This document shows positions 24,827-35,746 of a stretch of 64,000 nt of DNA, piece by piece (within the stretch, counting starts at the first letter, position 1; each line of letters begins with the position of its first letter). The translations under genes were made by a program, and so were the position numbers. Source of the DNA: Phanerochaete sordida (Eukaryota > Basidiomycota > Agaricomycetes > Polyporales > Phanerochaetaceae); contig BPQB01000028.1 in assembly GCA_019973155.2 (NCBI GenBank), positions 62,001-126,000 on the forward strand, read 5' to 3'. The notes beneath the pieces were generated by a model. It worked only from the letters and a program-made list of their open reading frames with translations. It made no database searches and was not told the origin of the DNA.

Positions 24827-26896
24827 CTACACTGCCCACGCCGCTTTGATCATATCCGCACACTTCTCCGCGACGACGACGACCGGTGCCTGGAGGTGCG
24901 CCGCCGGTATCTGCGGGAACACGCTCGCGTCCGCGATCCGCAGATTGGGGATGCCGTGCACGCGGAGCGCGTGATCGACGACGCCGGGCTCGGGGTCGTC
25001 GCGCGGCGCCATGCGGCACGAGCTGCTGTAATGGAGGAAGCTCCAGCTCTGCGCCTGTATGAACGCGTCGAGCGCGGCGTCGTCCGTCCCGCGCGGCGCG
25101 CGCCAGTGCCCGACGGCGTACCCGCCCGCCTCCATCTCGCGCACGACGCGCATGCAGAGGCGGACGGCGGCGCGGAGCACCGCGCGGTCGCGCGGGAAGG
25201 CGAGGTAGTTGAGGGTGACTGCGGGCTGCGCGAGCGGGTCCGAGCTCGCGAGGCGCACGGTGCCCCGCGAGAAGGGGCGCTGCGGCGCGGCGAGCATCGT
25301 GAAGCCGCCGCGCGAGTGGTCGTACCCCGGGAAGCGCCAGTCGACGATGGGGCTCTGCGGGGGACGTCAGCGGGCTGGCGCAACGACAAGAACGCAGGGA
25401 TGGCACGGACCGACATGATCTCGATGTCTGGGACGTTCTCCGGCTTGGATGAGTCCTTGTCTTCCTCGGAAAGTGGCTTCTGCGAGCCGTCCTCGTTGAG
25501 CCAGCGCGAGCAGGTGAGGATGCACACTTCCACGAGTGAGGTGAGGAACCAGCCGTCGCCGAATATGAAGTAGCGGAATAGCTGATATAGGAGGTACCAG
25601 GGCCGCTTGATGAGGAGAGCAAGGGAATCGTGCAATGGGCATTGCAGATCCATATGCGTGCCCATGTGGTCTTGCTGGGGTGAAGTGAGCGCAGGTTCGA
25701 GGGACCGAAACGAGGTGCGCGTACGAAGTTCGAGCCAACACCCTCGAGATTGTGCACTACCGGGATGCCCATGTCCCGCAGGTGCTTCTCAGGGCCGATG
25801 CCGCTAGATTCGAGGAGACGTCAGCAAGCACATTGACAGCGGCAGATATTCCACGAACCTCAGCATCAAGACTTGAGGGGTCCGAAGCGCTCCAGAACAT
25901 AAGATAACCTCTCGACGCGCCTTGACGAGCACGCTTGCCGAACCAGGAGCTGAGTTTTGTATCAAGACACCGCTAGCCTGCAAGCTCCCGTCCGGCAGTG
26001 GTTCGGTCTCGATCTTGCGCGCGATAGTGTTCACAGACAAGTGAAGGTTCTCATCGTGTGCTTCCACAAAGTCTTTTGGCAAGTACGCGCGAAAAGTACT
26101 GTGTCGGGTACCAGAGGGCTCAATGGTGTGGTGAATGAGGAAGCAGCCTGAGGTCGGGAGCTTTGGGTCGCTCACGTCCTTGCCGTAAGAGAAGCCCACT
26201 CTCTGGGCGGCCTGGAAAAGACTATGGCCGCAAAAGTCAGAAGCATGGTCCGTGCAGTAGATGAAGTGCGCGCACTGCTTGTTTACGCCAAACTTGAACG
26301 TAGTCGTTGGAGCCTGGATCTTCCACGGACCTGCAAAGCGTCAGCACCTCACACAGCCGCATCTTAAACACCTTCCGCGTACCTTCAGTACCATAGTGTC
26401 CTTTGGTCGCTGGACTATACAAGCCCTCCGCCCGCTCGAAGTATGGCAACAGCTCCTGGTAGCTCCAGCCCTCGCGGCCTGCCTGCGCCCACGCGTTGTA
26501 CTCGCCCGGCGTGCCACGGCTGTACTGCATCGCGTTGATCCTCGAGGTCCCGCCCAAGCCCTTGCCTGTGATGATGTCTGTCTTCGCCCCCAGCATGTCG
26601 GCTGTCAGGACCATGCTATGCTTCCGGTCGGACCAATGATGTGTCGACGCCAGCGGGAAGCGGTCGAGCCAGTTGTCGCGCGCATCGCCGCGTTCCACCA
26701 CAAGCACGCTGCAATTGCTGTCTTCTGCGAGGCGACGGGCGAGGACACACCCGCCGGTCCCACCTGGGTCGCCCAAATGAGCACGACGCTTGAGCTTGCT
26801 TCAAGAAGTGAGCATACCTCCGACGATGATGTAGTCGTACTCTGCCCTCAGCTCTAGAGGCTGACGAGTAGGATACGGCGAAGAGAACGGCCACAT
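24827..26896 (-). CDS. GMC oxidoreductase (copy GMC-A)
   Basis: A multi-exon gene for about 580 residues. The N-terminal exon MWPFSSPYPTRQPLE leads into the FAD-binding fold YDYIIVGGGTGGCVLARRL (split by an intron) and the acidic VVERGDA. GMC signature 1 is present as GKGLGGTSRINAMQYSRG, signature 2 lies around SGALRTPQVLMLSGIGP, and the C-terminal catalytic region has FLHYSSSCRMAP with the active-site His, then IPAAHLQAPV with the second His. The enzyme oxidises an alcohol using FAD and oxygen or another acceptor. There is no secretion signal, unlike lignocellulose-active aryl-alcohol oxidases, so it probably acts inside the cell. A hydrophobic WYLLYQLFRYFIF stretch may associate with membrane. 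It is closely related to GMC-B at 35747-37817. Confidence 0.9.
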
Positions 26897-27886
26897 GACG
26901 AGAAGGTGGTTGTAGATAGAGTTGCGAAGAACCGCCAGCCGTCAGGCTAGAAGCTTCAAGCTTAAAGCACAGGGGGCCGTAAGGTAGGGACGTCCATAGC
27001 ACATTGCAGAGAGAGGGAGGCGCAAAGTACCATCACGGTCTGATGTTTCAGAGAACAAAGAGTGAATCGGCGCTGCTGCCGTCGAGATGGTCGAGGTCGA
27101 GGTCGAGGTTGCATGGAACGCGTTTCGGGCGCGCGAACTCTGTTCAACTCCTGCCACGACCACGATCACTGCCGGCGACGACGCGCACATTCGCGTCGAG
27201 GAGTACTTGAGGTGCAGTTTTCATGAGTGCAAAACGATGCGAGGAGCTGAAAGATTTTATAGGGAATAGCAGAGCTGGCGGTATTGAGCCTCCTTTTTTT
27301 TCGCCGCGTGTGCGAAGCGTGAAGCGTGTCGTAGAGCTCCGGGAACGAAATGCGACCCAGGCAGCAGGACACACCTTCGCACATTTTCCGGGGTGTCACT
27401 CGGGGCAAAAGTGGGTTTCGTACGCGTAATCGACGCGAGCTGAACACGGACGCCGTGCCAATCCACAGCAGGTTCTAAACACGCCCTCAAGTCGCCGAGG
27501 CCTGCGACAGCTCATCACAACTGGCGAGCTTGAATAGCTGTGCGTCGAGATGCCCGTCGAGATTCATAGGCTCGCGCCGAGGCCCCCGCTCGCGCCCTCG
27601 TCCAGGAAAGCCTTCATCGCACTGCAGCGGCTCCGACGCCGCACGCAAGTTTGTTACGCGAAAGTTCCGCAGGTAAAGATCGTCCACCTACGGCGACGAC
27701 CGGCCAATCATTGGCCTTGTCTAAGACAAGTCTGCCGGCAACTGCCCACCGGGCGGTGTTTCAGGACGATTGCACGATTTCTAAAATTCGAACACGCTCG
27801 CGGCTTGGCCTTTAACTGCGTGGCGACCTCTTCGACCAGCTCCAGGGCTCTTGCGTTCCCCCAGGTTCGCCGCTGGATAGGTCGAA
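26897..27886. other. Divergent promoter region of GMC-A and P450 B2
   Basis: About 1 kb between two divergently transcribed tailoring genes. It includes a poly-T tract near 27294. Open frames are short, and no RNA gene or repeat was recognised. Shared regulation of the pair is possible but nothing in the sequence proves it. Confidence 0.4.
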
Positions 27887-30042
27887 ATGCTGACCGTCAT
27901 CATCGCACTCGTTGCGGTGTTCGCGGCATCCCGTGTATTGAAGTTCTATAGAGCGAAACGAGTGAGCATCCTTCTTCAGTTTTTGGCGTCGAGGCTCTGG
28001 CATTCGCGCAGGAACTGGGGAACCTACCGGGCCTGCGGTCTTTGGTCACGCCTATGTCGCCCCTGGGAGTCCTGCTGCCTCCCGGTCGCTTCAATCCTGG
28101 GCGCGACTGGCAATGGAGGTTTAGGAACACAGGTGCGTGCACGCTGTCCAGCGGGGGTCGCGCTTACAGACCGACCTCTATCCAGTATATCGTGATGCAG
28201 GCACGGAAACGATCACCACGCTTCCTTACCTCTTTGGCCCACCTTGCGTCTACACGTCCTCTCCGGAGGTCGCTCGGCAGGTCGTGTCGACGAAGGGTCA
28301 GTTCTTCAAAGAGTTGGGTACAGTACTCATCACGCTGTAAGCATCCTGGTCTTGACGTAGATAAGTTGAAGGCCTATTGACGCCTCGCGCAGGCTCTGGG
28401 GCCCCAATATCTTTGCTGCGAACGGCGATGAATGGAAAAGGCATAGGCGTATCATCAATCAGGCGTTCAATAACGAGACGTACGCTTGCTCTTCATGTCG
28501 ACTATTCCACGTGCTTACTGACCTTACGCTGTCTCTAGATTTGCCTCAGTATGGTCGCAGACAGCTAGGGTCTTCGACGAGATGGAAGAGGGCGAAGGTT
28601 GGACCAACAAGTCCATCGTGGAGGTACCCGTGGTGAACGGCCTGACAAACAAGGTCTGTATCACGCCACCACCGCTACATCGACGTAGATCTGACACTCT
28701 CTCATCAGCTCGCGTTGATCCTCATCTCGACTTGTGGATTCGGCAACCCTCTCAAGTGGCAATTCTCGGAGGCCTCTTCCGATGGCATGTCGTTCGAACA
28801 GGCTATGACGATCGTCATTGCACACCATATCGCTCTCATGGTCATCCCTCAATGGGTATACCGCTTGCCGATTAAATGGTACGTCCACTGCCCTATATGA
28901 GCTCCCTTGGGCTAACTGGGCTGTAGGGTCAACGATCTCGAGAGTGCGGTCGACCGGATGAATGCCTTTATGCGTCAGCTCATCGAGAAGCGACGCATGG
29001 AGATGGCCCGAGGTGAACCAGAGAAGACTGATATCCTCAGCGCAATGATCAAGTCGAGTGAGAGCGATGGCAAGTTTACGATGGAAGACTCCGAGCTGGT
29101 AAGGCAGAACGACGGCGCACGCTCTGTAGTTAAATAATTTATCTCATCAGGTCGGGAATACCTTTCTGCTACTCTCTGCAGGACATGGTACGCTGTTATT
29201 CGCATGGGGAAAGCGTATATTGACGTGCTCGCAGACACGGTCGCGCATACGCTGGATGCTACGCTAGCGTTTCTCGCCTTGCATCAGGACTTCCAGCGGG
29301 AGGTACTCAACGAACTCGAGGAAGTCATGCCCACCGAAGCTGAGTTCGTGAGTCTATCGCACTTCCGTCGAGATTGAAAGGGGCTGAGATTCTCCACAGA
29401 CCTACGAGAACTCGTCTCGCCTCGTCAAACTGCGAGCTGCTTTTCTGGAAGCATCGCGCATTTTCCGTTCGTCGAACCACGTGCACACCCAGCATATACT
29501 GACGACCAAGGTGGAACAGCTTCGGGAGTCATGATGATCCGCGACGCCACGGAAGACCTTGTCCTGCAGAACGTTGGACCCAGCGGTGACGAAGTGCTGC
29601 CGCTCAAGCGCGGTAGTCGTGTGGTCGTCGACATGGTTGGACTCCGTAAGCGACCTGTCTCGCAACTTCCAACGGCCTAGTTGACGAATGCTCTTCTCAG
29701 ATCACAACCCCCGGATTTTCCCTGAACCTGAGGCCTTCAAGCCTGAACGGTGGTACAAAACGCACGAAAACGACCTGTCCATGTTCTCTTTCGGTGCCCG
29801 CGCATGTACGTCACGCTGCCTCACTCTGTTGCTCGTCATTGACATAATCTCTAGGCATTGGTCGTAAGTTTGCAATTACGGAGGGCGTCTGTTTCTTGGC
29901 GAGGCTTCTTCGGCGGTGGAAGGTGGAGATGCTCACCAAACCCGGCGAGACAAAGGCAGAGTGGGAGCGGCGCGTCGTGCGTGGAGTTGTGGTTCTCAAC
30001 CTTGGCATTGGGGATGTTCCTATTCGCATGATTCGGCGTTAG
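27887..30042 (+). CDS. Cytochrome P450, CYP5150-like (copy B2)
   Basis: About eleven exons encode an intact protein starting MLTVIIALVAVFAASRVL and ending in IRMIRR. Exon 2 reads ELGNLPGLRSLVTPMSPLG. Then come VYRDAGTETITTLP, LWGPNIFAANGDEWKRHR in the C-helix region, AGHDT in the I helix, ExxR (EASR), PEPEAFKPERW and the heme motif FSFGARACIGRKFA. The intron at 29806-29854 splits the heme cysteine codon. For the exon beginning near 29519, the acceptor after GGAACAG restores IFPSGVMMIRDA, which agrees with copy B1. It is an ER-anchored monooxygenase, paralogous to B1 and divergent from GMC-A. Confidence 0.9.
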
Positions 30043-30146
30043 GTATCATACACAACTGGTTGGCCGCGGTGAACAGCAGCATGATTCGCGATTCGGGGAC
30101 TACGCTAGAGCGGGTCCGTCAGATAATGGCGAAGAGCGTTTTCAAC

Positions 30147-30220
30147 GGGTCGATGGCGTAGTTGGTTATCGCATCTGTCTAACACACAGAAGGTCCTCAG
30201 TTCGAGCCTGGGTCGACTCA
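30147..30220 (+). tRNA. tRNA-Val (AAC)
   Basis: The 74-base sequence folds into a complete cloverleaf. The 7-bp acceptor stem pairs GGGTCGA with TCGACTC (one G-T pair). The D arm is GCG/CGC, the anticodon stem is TCTGT/ACAGA with loop CTAACAC giving anticodon AAC, and the T arm is CTCAG/CTGGG with loop TTCGAGC. The discriminator base is A. There is no intron. Confidence 0.92.
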
Positions 30221-30243
30221 TTCTTTTCTTTTCTTTCTTTTTG
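30221..30243 (+). terminator. Pol III terminator of tRNA-Val
   Basis: Directly after the discriminator base comes a T-rich tract with several TTTT runs (TTCTTTTCTTTTC...TTTTT), as expected for RNA polymerase III termination. Confidence 0.8.
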
Positions 30244-31718
30244 CTCATTCGGCCAAGTTGCAACTCCCTTCGTGAATCGTTGGCTTCGCCGCTGAGGGTT
30301 TTTGTCCCTAGTAGAACATGCAAGGAGTATGAGATAGGAGAGATTTACACTCTCGGAAATTGCTGTCGGCATACCAGATCACGGGTTCTCGCCATTTGTT
30401 GCAGTGGCGCTGAAGGCGAGCGAGCGCGCGACGCAGCTTTATGACTTTCCACCATGGACGTATATCCTCTAGCTCGAGTTGTGCTGGAACTGCTCACGAG
30501 ATGTCTTCGAAGCGTTATAACTGACATGGGAAGAGCGAAAGTCGTGCATTAGCAACCAAGCTTCGCGATATTAAGTGCCTCAGGTGAGTCTACGCCAATG
30601 AAGTGATTCAACTGAAACGAAGTGCTGCAGCTGTTGTGCCTGGACGGTTCCCCATCCGCGGGTTCAGCAGCTCTTCATGAGCTCGCCGTGTGTGGACAGC
30701 CCAAATCACATTACGCAAGCCCTGAGCTCATCATCATTGAAATTGCCACGGCCGACGCTTCTCATTACATGCCGCCTGTTGATGTGGGCCATGGGATGGA
30801 CCACCAGGCACTCAGATAGTGCAGATGCAAAGGGCTGATATGAGAGTGGAATTCGTGAGCGGATGCTCCTCAAAGCTCCTTCACTCTCTGATAGCCTCGG
30901 ACCGGCCCGAGTTCTCGAGGTACTTGTTCTGAGAGGTGAGTTTCCCTCCGCCATCATCCATGACAGAAGGTGCAGTAAGCCGACTCATGCTGCACTTAGC
31001 AGAGGCCATCTAACTCCGCGGAAACCAACGAGGATCGATGCAGTTGGCGCCATTGACCATGAATGAAGCACCGCCTCAACATCGCCTCTCACAAGATGAA
31101 GATGCGAGATGCGTCACTCCGCCGGCATGTGTAGAGGAGGCCTCTTTGGTCCGTTCTTTCTTGCCCGAGAAGCCGACTCCTCTCGGTATGACCTTCCACG
31201 CCTTTCTCACTGCGCACAAAGTCACTGATTATCGATAGGGGACTGTCCTCCCAGGCTCCGACATATCGCCTGCATGGGAACCCATGGGCGTTGTATACTG
31301 ATTGCTTGCGAGCTCGTTGACATCGTCAGCGTGAGGCTATAGGCCTAGCTGGAGCACATACAGAGACGACCGACTGTCCAGCTCGACATGTCGCGTGTCG
31401 CTGTATCTCAACTACACTGGGTTTTGTCACCGCACATAGCCATGTTACGAGCGACGTGGCTGTGCTTGCATGATCCCTACCGTGATCACACATTCAAACC
31501 TTCTCCTGTATGATGCCGCTTCTCTGATACCTGATCCCCTTCGCTCAATTGACCATTGAACCTAGGTGCCTGGGCACTGCCCGCAGGTCCGCCAGCTTCC
31601 GCCAGCATCAGCGGCCTCGTACACCGTCTCATCTCCATCGCCCGTGCCTGCGAGGGTTCTTCATATAAGCACGGCGGCGGCCCCTGCGGACAGTACGCCA
31701 CAGGCTCTACCCTCCGCC
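30244..31718. other. Intergenic, no protein gene seen
   Basis: The region between the tRNA and the third seven-helix gene has only frames of up to about 85 codons without recognisable features. An ATATAAG element lies at 31663-31669, about 50 bases before the next start codon. Confidence 0.4.
31663..31669 (+). promoter_or_regulatory. TATA-like box of receptor R3
   Basis: ATATAAG lies 50 bases upstream of the ATG at 31719, a typical spacing for a short-leader fungal promoter. Confidence 0.4.
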
Positions 31719-33124
31719 ATGGCCTCCTCAGGCTCGTCCTCCCCGCTGGCCCTCAACCCCAGCGACCTGCCACCGGAGGTTTCGCTGATTATCGAGGCCT
31801 TTGCGGAGGCGATCCGCCCACCGATCATCTTCCTGTTGCTCACCGTGATCTTCGCGTCGATGCTCATTCCCATTCTCATCACCCTTCTGTGGCTGTCGAC
31901 GCCGGCGACGCGCAGACAGCCGATCTTTATTCTGAACGTAATCTCTATTCTGATAGGTATCGGAATCGGAATATGGTCCTCGTACAACGATGTGAGCGAC
32001 CTCGTCTGCTTTTCGCGTCATGAGATACTTACGCACATGCAGCTCTTTGCAATCCTGAACCCGACCGTTCCTATAAACAACACCGCAAACGCCGTCGTTG
32101 GTGTCGTATTGCCGCTGGCACCATGGATAGCCGAGCTCGTGCTGGCGTACCGGCTCGTCGTAGTGTTCCCACCAGCACGAACGCCGCGATGGAAGCTGGC
32201 GGCCATCTTCGCATTTCCGGTGGCCGTTAAGCTGGCGCGCCTGGGCTGCAACATCGCGTTCTGGAGGGTCTGGTTCCGCGAGGTCGAGCACAGCCCGAGT
32301 CCGCTCATGGCGGTCGAGGACATCGGCTTGCGAAATTTCCTGTACTCCAGGGCGGAGCTCTTCTTACAGATCTTCGATAACGGGCGAGTACCTCCGAGCT
32401 CCCCGCGCCACCTACGCTAATACTTTCATGACAGTTACCTGTCCCTTGTGTTCATTTGGAAGCTACACCGTGGACACATCTTCCAGAGTAGGGATGGCCA
32501 GCGTGTCACGTTTGGCGGCGGAAGTACGTCCTTAAGGAACGTCACCTTTATACTCTCGGCTCATTCAAGTTGCCCTGTGCTAGGATCCTTGACGTCCAGG
32601 CTTAAGATGCTATTTTGGATAGCCATCGGTAACTTTATCATTCCAGGTGAGTGCAGCATCCCTCTCGCCTTTACAGATGGGTCGCTGACCAGGGGTCGTA
32701 GTCATGTTTAGCATGGCAATTGCAATTGACGTCCTAGTCGATCCCAACTATCCCATACATTTATCTAGCCTTTTTGTCTCGAATTACTATGTCTCGATCA
32801 TCGGGGTCGTCTTCGCGACTGGTAAGCTCGAATCTCTGTCTGCATGGACAGCTTCTAATCTACCGCGCAGTCTGGAGTACAAGCACACTGGTCAAGAAGG
32901 ACGAAGAGAGCTGGGATGTCAAGCGGCTCCCGATCGCGACAGAGTCTGCGTCCACAACCCCCTCCTACAGAGCTCGCGTCGAGCCGAAACCCGTAGAGGA
33001 AGGCCTGTTCCACGACGTCGTGGATAAAACACAGGCTTGGCCTGACCCAGAGAGAGCCACGTCTCGCAGCGACGTAATTCCTCTTACAGTCCTAGTCCAG
33101 ACGGAGCGGACGAGTGTAGCTTGA
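31719..33124 (+). CDS. Seven-helix membrane protein, Ste2-like receptor candidate (copy R3)
   Basis: The third paralogue, on the opposite strand from R1 and R2. The start MASSGSSSPLALNP at 31719 sits in a good context (CCATGG) and gives the same N-terminal length as R2. About six exons share intron positions with R1 and R2. Helix 1 ends LLWLSTPATRRQPIFILN, helix 3 has APWIAELVLAYRLVVVFPP, and after helix 5 comes FIWKLHRGHIF. Helix 6 has RLKMLFWIAIGNFIIP and helix 7 NYYVSIIGVVFAT. The Ser/Thr-rich tail ends TERTSVA at 33124. It is the most diverged of the three, especially in the N-terminus and tail, so it is not part of the recent tandem pair. Its function is unknown; a receptor role is inference from topology and motif resemblance. 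Confidence 0.78.
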
Positions 33125-33557
33125 ATGACACCACTGCCCTCACATGGTGATGATGATATTTACGAGGCATCGACCATTGAATTATTTACACTTGTGTAGC
33201 CCAGCGACTGCCCTGTATTTACTTACTTAAATTGTATGTACCATGAGCTTACGACGAGGTCTACGATGACCTTGCGCGACAAGTGCGGTGAATATCGTGC
33301 GCTGAAACTCAGGAACGCGACGACGAGCGCGCAACGCCAGAGGTTCTTGTCCATCTCCGCCCATCTGTCAAAATAATCCGGTATGTTCCACATGCCGAGT
33401 TTGCCATCGTGATCCATGATTCAGGACGACGCTCGTACGATGCTTCGCTGAATAGAACGTAGGGCATATTATGGGAAGGGCCCATGCGTGGACCGCCATG
33501 TCCGGGAGTAGCCCGCTGGCGTGTTTCAACTGACAACCACCTCGTTCTCGTCACCAA
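33125..33557. other. Short intergenic region with a 64-codon minus-strand frame
   Basis: A frame at 33417-33223 (-) begins MDHDGKLGMWNIPDYFDRW and contains a hydrophobic run ALVVAFLSF. It has no recognised homology, overlaps no neighbour and could be a small gene or a remnant. Otherwise this is the promoter region of P450 A2. Confidence 0.3.
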
Positions 33558-35605
33558 ATGCAGTACGAGTCGTCGGCTCTACTGTATGTAGCGCTACTGG
33601 TTGGAGGGATCCTGTTTCTGTCAAGATGGGCGAAGGAAAGAAAGCTTGTAAGCTCAAAGCTGTTCTCTTGTGGTCCTGCCTAACCATTTGTGTAGAACGC
33701 TATCACGCCCGCCATAGGGCCATGGATGCCCATTCTATCATGTTGGGGAGCCCTGAAGTTCCTGTTTCGCGCGCAGGCGATCCTCGAGGAAGGATACGTC
33801 GAGGTATGACATATGCGCTTCCCTGGTCGCCCTGCTCAAGCGGCGTCCTGTCATTTAGTACGGCGGACGACCATACAGGATCGCGATGTTGTACGAGTGG
33901 CACTACATCGTGTCAAGTCCAGAGGCCATCGACGAGCTACAGCGTGCTCCCGAAGATGTGCTCTCGTTCATGGCCGTCGCTGAAGAGGCACGTTCTTGCT
34001 TGGCTCCCACAAACAATATTCTCGACCTAACCATGTGGCGCACCAGAACCTACAGCTCGCGGAGACCTTGGGGTCAGCGGTCACCACAAACACGTACCAT
34101 ATTCCCGTTCTTCGCACGACCCTGACGCGGAACTTGCGCAAGCTGCACGAGGACATTTACGACGAGATCTGCAACTCGATTGCGCACTGCATACCTGCGA
34201 CCGATGGTGCGTCACAAGACTTAAGCAATAATGTCTCCCTGTGCTGAGCAGTCTTGCACTTTTAGACTGGACGCCTGTCGTGGCACTTGATGCTTTACTG
34301 CAGATCGTTGCCCGCACCAGCGGGCGAATTATCCTTGGGCTTCCGTTCTGTAGGTCAAATCCTCGCCTGAGCGACGTCAAACTGATCGTTGTGACAGGTC
34401 GCAACACAGAGCTCTTGGACATCATGATCAACTTCACCACGGACGTCGTGACAAGCGGACTGGTATTTAGCTTTACACCTAGTCCTTTGAAACCGTGAGT
34501 AATCACAAGTCACGATGTAGCCCGGCATCTCATTATCCGAATTAGCCTCGTAAAGCCTTTTATCACGAAAGTAGACAAGATGATCGACCGTGCGCTCGCC
34601 ATGCTGCGCCCTACGATAGAGCAGCGGCAGAATATGATGGAGAAGCAAAAGCACGGGGAAGAATGGGCTGACAAGCCTGTATGTCCGCTGAATCTCGCAG
34701 GCAGACGCGTCTGAGAGAAGTGTGGACAGAACGACATCCTGCAGTGGCTTATGGACGCCGCAGAAGGCGAGGAGCGCGAGCCGCGGGCGCTGACAGTCCG
34801 CTTCCTCCTTGTGTGCTTCGCGTCCATACACACAACGTCGATGGTGCGTTTGGCTAATGCCTATCAGCTGTCCCGGTACTCACTCCTCTCCAGACCCTGA
34901 CCCAGGCCCTATACCGCCTCGCGGCAAATCCAGAGTACATCGCTCCCCTGCGCGAGGAGGTCGAAAGTGTGCTGGACCAAGACGGGCTGTCCAAAGCCAC
35001 GATGGAGAAACTGCGCAAGGTCGACAGCTTCTTCAAGGAGACGCAGCGCATCGACGGGCTCGGCTGCCGTGCGTCTACTCCTTCATGCCCGTCCGCCGCG
35101 CCTCCTCGCTTACCACGCACCAGTGCTCCTCACGCGCAAGGCACTGCGCGACTACACGCTTGCGGACGGGACGCGCGTGCCCGCGGGCTGCTATGTCTCG
35201 ACGACGCCCTCCGCGACACACAGGGCACGCGCGTGCTACGATGCGCCGCACGCGTTCGACCCGTGGCGCTTCGCGCGCATGCGCGAGGAGCCTGCGCAGA
35301 GCGGCCGACACCAGATCGTGACCCCGAGCGCCGAGCATCTCGCGTTTGGGCTCGGGCACCACTCGTGGTACGTGGGTATGTCATGCTCGGACGATTTGAG
35401 AGCTGAGAGCGTGAATGTCATGGACAGTCCTGGACGCTACTTCGCGGCGGTAGAACTGAAGACGATCATGGCGCACCTCGTCATGAAGTACGACTTCAGG
35501 CTGGAGAACTTGAAGCTGGGCGAGATCCCGCCGCCGATGCACATAAGTAATATCGTCGTGCCCAACAGGACAGCGAAGGTGCTGTTCAGGAAGAGGAAGG
35601 ATTGA
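33558..35605 (+). CDS. Cytochrome P450, CYP512-like (copy A2)
   Basis: An intact paralogue of A1 and A3 with the same exon layout, starting MQYESSALLYVALLVGG at 33558 and ending FRKRKD at 35605. The hinge reads ITPAIGPWMPILSCWGA, the I helix CFASIHTTSM, ExxR is ETQR, the meander FDPWRF and the heme motif FGLGHHSCPGRYFA. The intron at 35368-35427 splits the cysteine codon. The intron at 33988-34046 appears to use a GC donor (GAG|GCACGT) instead of GT. With it the protein aligns with the sister copies, without it the frame fails. The gene ends 142 bases from the convergent GMC-B gene, a tight pair suggesting a joint step such as hydroxylation followed by oxidation of the alcohol. Confidence 0.9.
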
Positions 35606-35746
35606 GGGATGTGGGCTGGGCTTCGTAATTCGGCACGCTGCAGAGCAGCACAATACTAGGTTCCAACATAAGTTACACAGCCTTTAGAGAGTCGTACACA
35701 AAGAGCATACAGCCAGAGCGAACCCAAAGCCCCTCCAAGTCAGCAT

